Below, one piece after another: positions 8,444 through 16,741 of a stretch of DNA of 64,000 nt. The stretch's first letter is position 1. Each line of letters begins with the position of its first letter. Source of the DNA: Moorella sp. Hama-1 (lineage in GTDB: Bacteria; Bacillota; DSM-521; Neomoorellales; Neomoorellaceae). The position numbers and the translations under genes are program-made. The DNA is taken from the NCBI RefSeq assembly GCF_023734095.1, contig NZ_AP024620.1, positions 1,360,501-1,424,500 on the forward strand, in the 5' to 3' direction. The notes beneath the pieces were generated by a model that did not search any database, was not told the origin of the DNA, and worked only from the letters and a program-made list of their open reading frames with translations.

Positions 8444-10633
8444 TTACATAATGGGGTCCATGGTCAGGGCCGGGTGGCCTTTTTCTTCCAGGAAGGGCAG
8501 GATTTCATCGACGGTGGTACCGATGGTCTCATCGGCAATTTTATCGATAAAGTCTTCGCCCAGGCCTTCTTCAATACTGCGTTGGACGAGGTCGTCGTGG
8601 AGGAAATCCTTCAGGGACTTGGGCATCCAGACAATCCGGGCCAGGCCGCCGTCGGCGGAAATGAATTTTTTGCTGACGATATAGGTGCGACCAATACCCA
8701 TGAAGCCCGGGGTTTGGGTACCGCCGCCGATCATCCCGGCCAGGGTGGAGAAGGTCATACCCGAGGGCGTCATACCGCCGTGGTCCCGGGTGGTAATCAT
8801 AATGCCATTGCACTCCGGCAGGATGGCCATAATGGCTTCAAAGCAACCGCAGGAGGTCATGGGGTTCTCCATCAGGGTGTACAGGCAGACTTGCTCCAGG
8901 TTGCGGTTGGAAGCAGTATAGAGATAGTCGTTGACACTCTGCCAGATACCCTTAACGGGATCAATCTCGCCATCCTTTTGAACCGGCTGGTTGGGGCCGG
9001 CATGGTTGATTTCGTAGGAAGCCTTGGCGTCCAGCCAGCTGACGGCACCGCACAGGCCCACCCGTTCCGGGGTGACGATGCAGACATGGTTCGGCGCAAA
9101 GGACTGACAGAGGACGCAGGAGTAGAAAGTGTCCACCGTTTCGTCGGTCAAGCCGCGCATGCGGTCGTCACGTTCCTTATACTTCTGCCGGGCGATTTCC
9201 ATATACTCCTGGACCTTAGCTTCGTCAGTAAATATAGTTACCTGCACCCGGTCGACGATGGCCGGGAACTCTTCTTTCATTTTTGCGACCAGGATTTCGC
9301 CATAGTTTTTGAAACGAAAACCCTTGGCCACCGCGTCTTTACTCACTCGCAGCCAGTTGATGTTGCGCTGGCCGGTGTGCCAGAGACCTTCACCGTAGTT
9401 GATAAAGTCGTGGATGCGCCGCTCGAGGACGCCCTCAAAGTCGGCCTGCATCTTGCGGCCGTAGATGTCCACCAGGAGGCCCAGGGGTAGTTTGCTACCC
9501 TCGGCGACCTGGTCGATATCGGGACCGACAACCTCAATTTTGCCGTCGGTGATCTCAGCTTCATCAACGGTCCGTACCAGTTCGAAAGCCGGGGTGCGGG
9601 TACCGCCCATTTCTACGTACATATCGCCTTTACGGATACTCTCACCCTCGAAGGCCGGGCCGAAGTTAATGGGCAGATCCAGCTTGATCTTGGTGAGCTT
9701 GATGCCCCTGGTCTCCATGGCTACCTGGACCATCTTATCATAATCCTCGACGCTGAAGAACCAGTCGGGGATCTGTTTGTCCTCCGGCAAGGGCTGGTCG
9801 GTAATTACCGGGAAGCCGGTAAAGATGGCCCCGAAGGCGGCGGCCGTTTTGACCATATCGTGTTCGCCCAGGTAGAGGATAAAGGCCCTGATGCGGCGGC
9901 GCTGGTAATCGCGCTGCTCTTCACGGGCCCCCGGGGTAACGCCCCCGAACATCATACCGGCCCGTAGGGCGTAGTTGGCAGCATGGACGATCTGGGTGAA
10001 GTTGCCCAGGGGGTAGGCAATATAGTCAACACCGAGTTTGACATTTTCCTCTAACAATTGCTCGATGGCTTCATCACAGATGAAGATCATGAAGCCCATG
10101 CCCATGAGGTCTTTGACAATTTTGGCCAGGGCCTTGCTGTCTTTGGCCCGGCCCAGGATAATGGCTTCGCCGGGGATGGTCCAGTCGACCATCTTGATGC
10201 CGAAGCGGCGGACAACCGGGTCGCCGATGAACCCCGTCCAGGGTTCGGGCAGCAGTGGTTCGCCGGGTTTATATTTAAGATAGCGCAGGGCCTCGATTAT
10301 TTCGGCCGCATACCAGGTGGCTTCCCCGGCCAGGCGAGCGTTGGCGAAATTCAGGACCGGGCTGACCTGGGCCCGCTTGCGGTTTAAAATGGGCGGTAAA
10401 TCCCCCAGCTTCTTGACCTCTTCCCCGCTAAAACAACGGATAACCGGCAGGTAATAGGCCGTATCGGGATAACCTACGGGATAGTCGGGACCATAGGTCC
10501 GGATGGCCTGGTTTAAAAGGATTTCCGCATAACTGGTAGCCGTTATAGCGCCGTGGTAAACCTCCCGGAACAGGGCTACCGGGTCTTTGCCTTCAGGAAT
10601 AGCGCCTGCAAAGATTGTTTCAAAATCAACCAT
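8444..10633 (-). CDS. acsB: Acetyl-CoA synthase (AcsB)
   Basis: 729 residues, the full length of the CODH/ACS alpha subunit. It condenses CO, the methyl group from CFeSP and CoA into acetyl-CoA at the Ni-Ni-[4Fe-4S] A-cluster. All A-cluster ligands are present. CVLC, C eight residues later, and C nine residues after that match Cys506, 509, 518 and 528 of the Moorella enzyme, and the CGC tripeptide (MTSCGCFEA) matches Cys595-Gly-Cys597. AAAGGAGG precedes the ATG. It starts 16 bp after acsA, so the two form one transcript and an alpha2beta2 complex. Confidence 0.98.
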   Translation of the reverse strand: MVDFETIFAGAIPEGKDPVALFREVYHGAITATSYAEILLNQAIRTYGPDYPVGYPDTAYYLPVIRCFSGEEVKKLGDLPPILNRKRAQVSPVLNFANARLAGEATWYAAEIIEALRYLKYKPGEPLLPEPWTGFIGDPVVRRFGIKMVDWTIPGEAIILGRAKDSKALAKIVKDLMGMGFMIFICDEAIEQLLEENVKLGVDYIAYPLGNFTQIVHAANYALRAGMMFGGVTPGAREEQRDYQRRRIRAFILYLGEHDMVKTAAAFGAIFTGFPVITDQPLPEDKQIPDWFFSVEDYDKMVQVAMETRGIKLTKIKLDLPINFGPAFEGESIRKGDMYVEMGGTRTPAFELVRTVDEAEITDGKIEVVGPDIDQVAEGSKLPLGLLVDIYGRKMQADFEGVLERRIHDFINYGEGLWHTGQRNINWLRVSKDAVAKGFRFKNYGEILVAKMKEEFPAIVDRVQVTIFTDEAKVQEYMEIARQKYKERDDRMRGLTDETVDTFYSCVLCQSFAPNHVCIVTPERVGLCGAVSWLDAKASYEINHAGPNQPVQKDGEIDPVKGIWQSVNDYLYTASNRNLEQVCLYTLMENPMTSCGCFEAIMAILPECNGIMITTRDHGGMTPSGMTFSTLAGMIGGGTQTPGFMGIGRTYIVSKKFISADGGLARIVWMPKSLKDFLHDDLVQRSIEEGLGEDFIDKIADETIGTTVDEILPFLEEKGHPALTMDPIM

Positions 10634-10649
10634 TTAACCTGACCCTCCT

Positions 10650-12674
10650 TTAGTAACCCTGGCAGAGTTTGGTTTCGTAACGCTCAGCTACATTCTTGTG
10701 GACGCCCAGTTTCCAGGTGCGGTATTCCAGGGCGTCGAGGATCTTCCGGGCCGCTACCCGGGGATCCATTTCAAAAATGAAGTAGCCGCCATAGACATCA
10801 CTGGCGATCTGGGTCAGGATGCTGTAAATAAGGTCGCTGCCTTCTACAGGCGGCATATTACCGACGTGGGTCGGCACGCCCAGGGAGACCCACCAGGTGC
10901 CGATGGCGGTCGCTTTGCCGCTCATGGCTTCCGGGGCCGAGGCTACGAAGGGCACCTTCGGGGTATCGACGCCCAGATCGTTGGCCATGGCCATCAAGAG
11001 GTCGACGGCCCGGGAGTTGTCCACACAGGAACCCATGTGGAATACAGGCGGCAGGCCGATTTCGATGTTGGCGCCTTCACCCAGGCGTTTGAGGAAGCCC
11101 TTCAGGCCATCGCCACAATAGGTTTCCACATTGGCCGGATCCAGGAGGCCAAGCTTGCCGGCGGCCTGGGCGGAGCAACCGGTGGCAACGACGAAGACGT
11201 TATTCTTGAGGAGTTCTTTCATTATTTCCAGGTGGGAGTTATCCTGGAACCCTTTGAGGTTGTTACACCCGCAGATTAAGGCTACGCCGGCCAGCTCACC
11301 TTCAAGGATGGCTTCATTGAGGACCCGGATGGGATTCTCGGCATTCTGGGTGGCCAGGAGTTTGGTCAGGGCTTCAAGGCTCCAGCCGGCGACCACCCGG
11401 TTCTTAATCTGGGGGATGAATACCGGCCGGTTGCTCTCTTTCCTTTCTTTGAAGGCCTCGATGGCCATGCGAATGGCGGTTTTGGCGCTTTCCATAGCCG
11501 TGGCCGTTTGATAGTCAATATGGTAGGCGCCGGGAATCTTGGCGTTATCGGCAGTAGTGATGATCCGGGTATGATAACATTCGGCCACGGCGCTGATGGA
11601 AGGCATGATACACTGGACGTCAACGCACATGGCGTCAATGGCGCCGGTGCAGATGGCCAGTTCCTGGGAAGCAAAGGAGGTGACCAGGGGAATCCCCTGG
11701 CGCATCAGGACCTCGTTACCGGTACAGCAGATGCCCACCAGATTGATGCCCTTAGCGCCGGCGGCCCTGGCCTCCCCTTCCATCTCCCGGGCCGCCTGGA
11801 CGATAATTTCGCTCAGTAATGGGTTGTGGCCGTGGAGGACAAAGTTGATTTGATCGGGATCGAGGACTCCCATATTGGCCTCGCTGACCACGGGTTGGGG
11901 CGTACCGAAGAGAATGTCGGAGAAATCAGTAGCTATATGTTCACCCGTATAGTCGGCCAGGGCTACCCTGATAGCGCTGAAGACTAGATTAACTGGGTCG
12001 TTATCCATACCCATATGGGCCTGGTTGACCAGTTCGGAAATGGAGGCATGAATGCCATAGGTGACAACATTGTGGGTGCGGAACTTTTCTTTCCGGCCCT
12101 CATTAATAGTGGTCATCAGCCAGGTGGCTTCGCCTTCACCCTTCAGGCGGCGGAAGTCTTCCAGGGCCTTCTCACCTACCTCCTGGGCCAGTTCCATAAT
12201 GCTCTTACCTTCTATATCGATGCCCACCCGGCGACAGACTTCCTTGAGCTTGGCCTCGTCCTTAACGCTATAATCGGGAGCCTTGCCCTCGGCCATCTCT
12301 ACCATGGCATGGGCTATATGGTTGCCGTGTTCGCAGTGGGCGGCGGCACCGGTAAGGATCATTAAACCTACATTACGGGCGACAATGGTCCAGGCAGAAG
12401 CGCCGCAAATGCCACGGCTACCGGGGCCCTCGGTCGCCTTGATACGGCAGGGACCGGCCATGCAGAAACGGCAACAAATCCCCTCATAGCCGATTTTACA
12501 CTGGGGCTGCTGGGCGACAAAGCGATCATAGGCGGTGATAACCTTGTCGTCCTTGCTTTTCGTTAGCATCTCCAGCGCTGCCGGATCAACAGTGCGGTTC
12601 CTGTTCTTGGGTTCCATGACCCGCGGGGCCTCTGAGGGCCTGCAATTGTGGGTAAGATCGCGGAACCTGGGCAT
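10650..12674 (-). CDS. acsA: Carbon monoxide dehydrogenase, catalytic subunit (AcsA/CooS)
   Basis: 674 residues, identical in length to the Moorella CODH beta subunit. It reduces CO2 to CO for ACS, or oxidises CO, at the Ni-Fe-S C-cluster. N-terminal cysteines for the B and D clusters lie in CKIGYEGICCRFCMAGPC and GICGA. C-cluster ligands are visible in HGHNPL, GICCTGNE, VDVQC, ICGCNNL, TGCSAQ and MGSCVDN. AAGGAGG lies seven bases before the ATG. The gap to cooC upstream holds two perfect hairpins. Confidence 0.98.
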   Translation of the reverse strand: MPRFRDLTHNCRPSEAPRVMEPKNRNRTVDPAALEMLTKSKDDKVITAYDRFVAQQPQCKIGYEGICCRFCMAGPCRIKATEGPGSRGICGASAWTIVARNVGLMILTGAAAHCEHGNHIAHAMVEMAEGKAPDYSVKDEAKLKEVCRRVGIDIEGKSIMELAQEVGEKALEDFRRLKGEGEATWLMTTINEGRKEKFRTHNVVTYGIHASISELVNQAHMGMDNDPVNLVFSAIRVALADYTGEHIATDFSDILFGTPQPVVSEANMGVLDPDQINFVLHGHNPLLSEIIVQAAREMEGEARAAGAKGINLVGICCTGNEVLMRQGIPLVTSFASQELAICTGAIDAMCVDVQCIMPSISAVAECYHTRIITTADNAKIPGAYHIDYQTATAMESAKTAIRMAIEAFKERKESNRPVFIPQIKNRVVAGWSLEALTKLLATQNAENPIRVLNEAILEGELAGVALICGCNNLKGFQDNSHLEIMKELLKNNVFVVATGCSAQAAGKLGLLDPANVETYCGDGLKGFLKRLGEGANIEIGLPPVFHMGSCVDNSRAVDLLMAMANDLGVDTPKVPFVASAPEAMSGKATAIGTWWVSLGVPTHVGNMPPVEGSDLIYSILTQIASDVYGGYFIFEMDPRVAARKILDALEYRTWKLGVHKNVAERYETKLCQGY

Positions 12675-12728
12675 ACTGCTTACCTCCTTGGTCTTATTTC
12701 ATCCTCACCCATTAAAAGGGTGGTGTTA

Positions 12729-12770
12729 GCTGAACTCAGCCAGGCAGTTCAGCAGAGGACTCCGGTCCTC
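12729..12770 (-). promoter_or_regulatory. Twin hairpins in the acsA leader
   Basis: Two adjacent perfect inverted repeats lie between cooC and acsA: GCTGAACT/AGTTCAGC (12,729-12,753, 9-nt loop) and GAGGAC/GTCCTC (12,755-12,770, 4-nt loop). Neither is followed by a T-tract on the minus strand. They would form a stable 5' structure upstream of acsA and could protect or process the highly expressed acsAB mRNA. Function is inferred. Confidence 0.55.
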
Positions 12771-12804
12771 CCGGCAGATTTGCCAGGTTAGCTAAGTTTG
12801 GCCT

Positions 12805-13554
12805 TCAATTTTTCAAAAGACTGGTTGCCAGCTCAGGGATGCCGTTAATAGCCAGGGGCTCCCCGCTGTTTACTCCGGCAGCCTGGTCCAGGATGGCCGC
12901 CTGCAAGGGGATCAAGCCGATGACATCCTCTGCCGGGAGATGGCCGAGGATAAATTCCCTGTCCCGGGCCTGGCGTATTTTATTACCGACAAACTTGATC
13001 TTCTCGATACCCAGTTCCCGGGCCAGTTGCTGGACGACCCGGGCCGTTTGGATGCTTACCAGGGTTGGTTCGGTAACTACCAGCATCACATCGACACCCC
13101 TGGAGGTACCCCGGGTCAGGTGTTCAATACCGGCCCCCATATCCAGGACGACCATTTCCTGCCGCTTCAGCAGGAGGGAATTGATCATGGCGTTTAAAAC
13201 GGTATTCTCCCGGCAATAACAGGTAGACCCCCCGGGTTTAATGGCTCCCATCTTCAGGAACAGGATATTGCCATTCTTAATGGTATAATCCTCTAACAGG
13301 CCATCAACCTCCGGATTTAAAGAGAAGAAGGCTCCCTCACCCCCCGTGCGTTCGGCAATGAGTTGCCGCATATCGACGATGGGTTTCAGGGTACCCAGCC
13401 TCTCTTGGGGAAGCCCCAGGACCATTCCCAGGCTGGTATCGGGGTCGGCATCAACGGCATAGACCTGATAACCCTGTCGGGCAAAGTAGTTGATTAAAGC
13501 GGCGGCAATAGTTGTTTTGCCCACACCACCCTTTCCAGATATGGCGAGTTTCAT
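12805..13554 (-). CDS. cooC: CO dehydrogenase nickel-insertion ATPase (CooC)
   Basis: A 249-residue MinD-type ATPase with the Walker A motif GKGGVGKTT at residues 7-15, DADPDTSLG, and the CxC pair (STCYCREN) expected of CooC. It assists nickel loading of CODH. It is the first gene of the acs cluster as read here and lies 130 bp before acsA. The ribosome-binding site is weak (GGAG fifteen bases upstream), which fits a low-level accessory protein. The other CooC-type protein in the cluster (4231-4980) is clearly different in sequence, so they are not recent duplicates. Confidence 0.92.
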   Translation of the reverse strand: MKLAISGKGGVGKTTIAAALINYFARQGYQVYAVDADPDTSLGMVLGLPQERLGTLKPIVDMRQLIAERTGGEGAFFSLNPEVDGLLEDYTIKNGNILFLKMGAIKPGGSTCYCRENTVLNAMINSLLLKRQEMVVLDMGAGIEHLTRGTSRGVDVMLVVTEPTLVSIQTARVVQQLARELGIEKIKFVGNKIRQARDREFILGHLPAEDVIGLIPLQAAILDQAAGVNSGEPLAINGIPELATSLLKN

Positions 13555-13814
13555 TTAACAACCAGCTCCAATCTTATTCTTCGGTTACAGGGGGTTACCT
13601 TAAGGCTTTGCTGTTCGGAAAAATGGACATTCATTTTCCTGATTACATTAGTGAAGTTCTACACAAAGTTCGATTTTCCTGCTGGGTTCCTTTAAAACTT
13701 TTTGTTAAATTTTGTTGACCTTTGATCCTGGTAAACAATTTTTTAAACCTGGCTTTTTATTTTGTGTAAGGCCGGGAATCTTCCAACTGTTTAACTACTT
13801 TTTTCTACCGTTCA

Positions 13815-13837
13815 GCCAATATTATAAACCTATTGGC
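13815..13837 (-). promoter_or_regulatory. Candidate promoter with overlapping dyad upstream of cooC/acs
   Basis: A TATAAT hexamer on the minus strand (13,821-13,826) lies inside a perfect dyad, GCCAATA (13,815-13,821) and TATTGGC (13,831-13,837). The -35 region is poor (TTCCAT at 17 bp), which suits an activated or repressed promoter. It would give a leader of about 260 nt before cooC. The rest of the 400-bp AT-rich gap shows no gene. A regulator cannot be named from sequence. Confidence 0.4.
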
Positions 13838-13877
13838 TTAAAAATGGAATAATTTTTGTTAATTAAGAAAGCGCTCA

Positions 13878-13924
13878 CAAAAAGTAAGCCTGCCATTACA
13901 ATTAAACTTAATCATAACGGCAGG
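13878..13924 (-). terminator. Terminator of the phasin-like gene
   Basis: CCTGCCGTTAT and GTAATGGCAGG (minus strand) form an 11-bp stem with two G-U pairs. CTTACTTTTTG follows. It ends 32 bases after the gene at 13,956 and separates it from the acs promoter region. Confidence 0.7.
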
Positions 13925-13955
13925 AATTATAGTTGTCAAAGCTAAATATCTCCAT

Positions 13956-14282
13956 TTATTGCGCCCTATTATCGTTTTCCTGGTCATTGCTGGCCAACCT
14001 GGCCTCCAGTTCGGCCAACCTTTTTTCCAGGGCAGCCATTTCCGACCTGGTTACCAGGCCCCACTCCGTGCGCCAACGATTGACCTCGCGGCTTACAGTC
14101 TCCTGGAGCTGGTTTTGCTGCTCTTTACCTTTAGCAAGTAACTGATCGACAAAATTTTTAACCTCGTCACGACGGAGTTCCCCGCGATGGACCAGTTCTT
14201 CGGCTACTTCTTCGGCCTTTTCCTTAGTAAGGAACATGGCTCCCAGACCGGCCAGGAATACCTTGCGCATGATGTCCAGCAC
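13956..14282 (-). CDS. Phasin-like coiled-coil protein
   Basis: About 108 residues. The N-terminus is hydrophobic (RKVFLAGLGAMFLTKEKAEEVAEELV), as in phasin/PhaI-like proteins that coat polyester granules. A charged helical region follows, with a C-terminal heptad-like stretch (MAALEKRLAELEARLA) that should form a coiled coil. I choose a GTG at 14,282, eight bases after GGAGG; a TTG at 14,303 would place that site inside the gene. Many Firmicutes carry such proteins without PHB synthesis, so the granule role is uncertain. It is monocistronic with its own terminator. Confidence 0.6.
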   Translation of the reverse strand: MLDIMRKVFLAGLGAMFLTKEKAEEVAEELVHRGELRRDEVKNFVDQLLAKGKEQQNQLQETVSREVNRWRTEWGLVTRSEMAALEKRLAELEARLASNDQENDNRAQ

Positions 14283-14363
14283 CGGCTGCACCTCCTTCCT
14301 CAAATTGTCGTTCTAGGATATTATAACATACCTGCGCCTGGTTATGCTTGTTCTTACTAAAAC

Positions 14364-14391
14364 TTAAAAAAAGAAGCTCCCTCCGGGAGCT
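14364..14391 (-). terminator. Terminator of the rubredoxin-like gene
   Basis: Perfect hairpin AGCTCCC-TCC-GGGAGCT at 14,375-14,391. On the minus strand it is followed by TCTTTTTTT. It lies 20 bases past the gene that ends at 14,412. Confidence 0.85.
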
Positions 14392-14411
14392 AGAAGGGAG
14401 CTTAAGGGAAA

Positions 14412-14525
14412 TTATTTATCTTCTTTTTTAGTGAAGGAATCCTTGGCGCCACACTCGGGGCATTTACGGGGCTTACAGCGGGTATCCTTTTCGTAACCAC
14501 ACTGGGAACACTGCCAGATAGCCAT
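14412..14525 (-). CDS. RCKP-type rubredoxin-like zinc/iron ribbon protein
   Basis: A 37-residue protein, MAIWQCSQCGYE then RCKPRKCPECGAKDSF. Two CxxC knuckles (CSQC and CPEC) form a rubredoxin-type metal site, and the RCKP motif marks a family common in strict anaerobes. Its role is unknown; small rubredoxin-like electron carriers or zinc ribbons are both possible. I use the ATG at 14,525 because the protein family begins there and a purine-rich site lies upstream. A longer frame to 14,594 has no support. It carries its own terminator. Confidence 0.8.
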   Translation of the reverse strand: MAIWQCSQCGYEKDTRCKPRKCPECGAKDSFTKKEDK

Positions 14526-14666
14526 ATCTTTATACCTGCCTTTCCTTTCAGTAATCGTTACTATTAATATAGTATACCCTGTCCCTGATGTCAAGGATTT
14601 TATTTGTCTTGACGGTCGGGCTGTGGTATGGAAGAATATAATTATCTACGATGAGGGGGTCATTGT

Positions 14667-16091
14667 TTGTCTCAGAATAGTGCTACGCCGGCGATACCGG
14701 CGGTCAATCCCCGGCGCTGGCTCATTCTAATTTCCGTTATGGCGGCCGGGATTATGGGACCCATTGACGGCAGTGTGGTTAACGTCGCCCTGCCTACCAT
14801 CAGCCGGGTCTTTAATGTAGATTTAAATACCGTCGGGTGGGTCGCCATGGCATACCTGCTGGTTTTGGGAAGCTTAATTTTGACCTATGGCCGCCTGGGG
14901 GATATGTATGGCTTTCGCCGGGTCCTATTAATGGGCATCGCTATTTTTACTATCGCCTCCGGTATCTGTGCTCTGGCGCCCAATATCTGGGTCCTGATTG
15001 CCTTCCGGGCTATCCAGGCCATTGGCGCTGGGATGTTTATGGCCATGGGGCCGGCCATCATTACCTCTGTTTTCCCACCCTACGAACGCGGCCGCGCCCT
15101 GGGCACCAACGGGATGATTGTCGCCGTCGGCCTGGCCCTGGGACCAACCCTGGGTGGTTTTTTAGTCACTGCGGCTGGTTGGGAGGCTATTTTCACCATT
15201 AACATACCCATCGGTATCATCAGTTATATCCTCTGCCGGCAGGTAATACCGGCAACCCGGGATTTCAAGCCACAACAATTTGATTTAGTGGGTGCGGCCT
15301 CTGGGTTCTTCGCCTTAAGTGCCTTCCTCCTGGCTGGCAGCTATGGCGAAGAGTGGGGTTGGACCTCACCGGCAACGCTGATACTGGGCCTGGTTTTTCT
15401 TATTGGTGCCTGGTTTTTTATTCGCTGGGAAAAACGGGTCGCGGAGCCGATGCTTGATTTAACCCTTTTTAAGAATAAAGTCTTCACTGCCGCCAATTTT
15501 GCCGCCCTGATGAATTTTATGTCGCAATATGCCATGGTATTTTTACTTCCCTTTTATCTGCAGCAGATTTTAAATTACACTGCCGGGCATACCGGCTTGA
15601 TTCTGACGGCCTCCCCCCTGGTGGTCCTGTTACTGGCGCCTGTCAGCGGGGCCCTATCTGACCGCTTGGGTACCCGCTGGCTGGCCTTTACCGGCCAGGC
15701 CTTCGTCAGTTTGGCGCTTTTCTTAATGGCTGGCTTACGGGTGACTTCCCCGCCTGTAGACATCATCTGGCGCCTGTGTCTTTTTGGCCTCGGGACCGGT
15801 ATCTTTCAATCCCCCAATAACAGCGCTGTCATGGGGAGCGTACCCCGCCACCGCCTGGGTATAGGTTCCGGCGTCCTGGCTACAGTTCGTAATGTGGGTA
15901 TGGTTCTGGGCATTGCCGTCAGCAGCGGCGTCTTCACCTGGCAGCGTTCTGCTAAACTGGCTGTTTTAGGGCCCGAGGGGACAACGGTGGCCTTTATGAC
16001 CGGCCTGCGGGCCGCTTTCCTGGTAGGAGCGTTCCTGGCCGCTGCCGGCGCCCTGGCTTCCCTGGTTAGAAACGATAATGTGGCCGGATGA
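14667..16091 (+). CDS. MFS drug exporter, DHA2 (EmrB/QacA) type
   Basis: 474 residues with about 14 predicted membrane segments, the hallmark of the DHA2 subfamily. Visible family motifs are DGSVVNVALPTI in TM1, GRLGDMYGFRRVLL in the loop after TM2 (motif A), and GPTLGGFLV in TM5 (motif C of antiporters). It probably exports lipophilic compounds by proton antiport; the substrate is unknown. The TTG start at 14,667 lies eight bases after GAGGGGG. It is the only plus-strand protein gene in the first 22 kb and stands alone, with tRNA genes 100 bp downstream. Confidence 0.9.
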   Translation: MSQNSATPAIPAVNPRRWLILISVMAAGIMGPIDGSVVNVALPTISRVFNVDLNTVGWVAMAYLLVLGSLILTYGRLGDMYGFRRVLLMGIAIFTIASGICALAPNIWVLIAFRAIQAIGAGMFMAMGPAIITSVFPPYERGRALGTNGMIVAVGLALGPTLGGFLVTAAGWEAIFTINIPIGIISYILCRQVIPATRDFKPQQFDLVGAASGFFALSAFLLAGSYGEEWGWTSPATLILGLVFLIGAWFFIRWEKRVAEPMLDLTLFKNKVFTAANFAALMNFMSQYAMVFLLPFYLQQILNYTAGHTGLILTASPLVVLLLAPVSGALSDRLGTRWLAFTGQAFVSLALFLMAGLRVTSPPVDIIWRLCLFGLGTGIFQSPNNSAVMGSVPRHRLGIGSGVLATVRNVGMVLGIAVSSGVFTWQRSAKLAVLGPEGTTVAFMTGLRAAFLVGAFLAAAGALASLVRNDNVAG

Positions 16092-16190
16092 AGGATCTCC
16101 TTTATCACTACTGTCGCGCACCGGTTATTATCTGAGTGCTACCAGGGTATTGCCTGAGGGCTACCCGGTGTGGTAAAATAGGGGTGCTGC

Positions 16191-16268
16191 CGGGATGTAG
16201 CTCAGTTTGGCTAGAGCACCTGCTTTGGGAGCAGGGGGTCGCAGGTTCAAATCCTGTCATCCCGACCA
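16191..16268 (+). tRNA. tRNA-Pro (TGG)
   Basis: Cloverleaf visible: acceptor CGGGATG/CATCCCG, anticodon stem CCTGC/GCAGG with loop TTTGGGA (anticodon TGG), T-arm GCAGG-TTCAAAT-CCTGT, and CCA encoded at the 3' end. Confidence 0.95.
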
Positions 16269-16277
16269 CTATCATCT

Positions 16278-16353
16278 GCCAACGTAGCTCAGCTGGTAGA
16301 GCAGCTGACTTGTAATCAGCAGGTCAGGGGTTCGAGTCCCCTCGTTGGCTCCA
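16278..16353 (+). tRNA. tRNA-Thr (TGT)
   Basis: Acceptor GCCAACG/CGTTGGC, anticodon loop CTTGTAA (anticodon TGT) flanked by a GCTGA/TCAGC stem, T-arm AGGGG-TTCGAGT-CCCCT, and encoded CCA. It lies nine bases after tRNA-Pro and probably shares its transcript. Confidence 0.95.
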
Positions 16354-16365
16354 GTATTGGCAAGG

Positions 16366-16465
16366 TTTTGCGGGTTTGGGGGATAACCCCAAGAGGGCCA
16401 TTTACTACAACTTTACTACAACCCGCAAAATATAACCGCCAGGGAGGGGGTGTCCCTGACGGTTA
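16366..16465. repeat. Repeat-rich segment behind tRNA-Thr (possible att scar)
   Basis: Three structures are packed here. TTTTGCGGGTT (16,366-16,376) and AACCCGCAAAA (16,420-16,430) are perfect 11-bp inverted repeats. TTTACTACAAC occurs twice in tandem (16,401-16,422). TAACCG-CAGGGA and TCCCTG-CGGTTA form a long hairpin (16,433-16,465). Repeats at a tRNA 3' flank are typical of integration sites of mobile elements, but no integrase gene is present, so an excised or decayed element is inferred. Confidence 0.4.
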
Positions 16466-16497
16466 AGGTTTATAGCGTGAGTACTATAAAGCTCTAC

Positions 16498-16528
16498 GTC
16501 CCTTCCACTATGGAAGGGACTTTTTCTT
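16498..16528 (+). terminator. Terminator of the tRNA-Pro/tRNA-Thr transcript
   Basis: GTCCCTTCC-ACTAT-GGAAGGGAC followed by TTTTTCTTT on the plus strand. A textbook intrinsic terminator about 145 bases after tRNA-Thr. Confidence 0.85.
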
Positions 16529-16579
16529 TAGGCTGGAGACAAAAAACCTGCCGCTACCAGGACGGGCTTTAGCCACACG

Positions 16580-16680
16580 GCTTCAAGGTGCAGCCAGGCT
16601 GTCGTAGTGCCATTACATGAGCACCTTAGAACCTATGGCTTTGCGTCCTCATCTTTCGGTGAGTTTGCCCTAAGTGCTTA
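16580..16680 (-). ncRNA. Cyclic di-GMP-I (GEMM) riboswitch without an obvious target gene
   Basis: The minus strand carries the conserved GEMM-I core. GGGCAAAC is followed by a short stem capped by a GAAA tetraloop, then GACGCAAAGCC, then a G/C-rich third helix with an AGCCTGGCT hairpin. GEMM-I RNAs bind c-di-GMP. A possible terminator follows (CCTG-7 nt-CAGG plus six T, 16,545-16,559). It begins 62 bases after the stop of the epimerase gene and points towards the convergent tRNA region. No minus-strand gene lies downstream for over 1.7 kb, so the regulated gene may have been lost. Confidence 0.8.
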
Positions 16681-16741
16681 ATATTCGACTATACCCATAT
16701 ATTACCATGCCCGGGATTTAACGTTCCAGCGCTTGCGACCC

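Noticed and set aside
13677-13725. Rex-type operator (TTGTTAA...TTAACAA) upstream of cooC
   Set aside because: TTGTTAA-like half sites occur, but as direct and not inverted repeats, so the match is not convincing.
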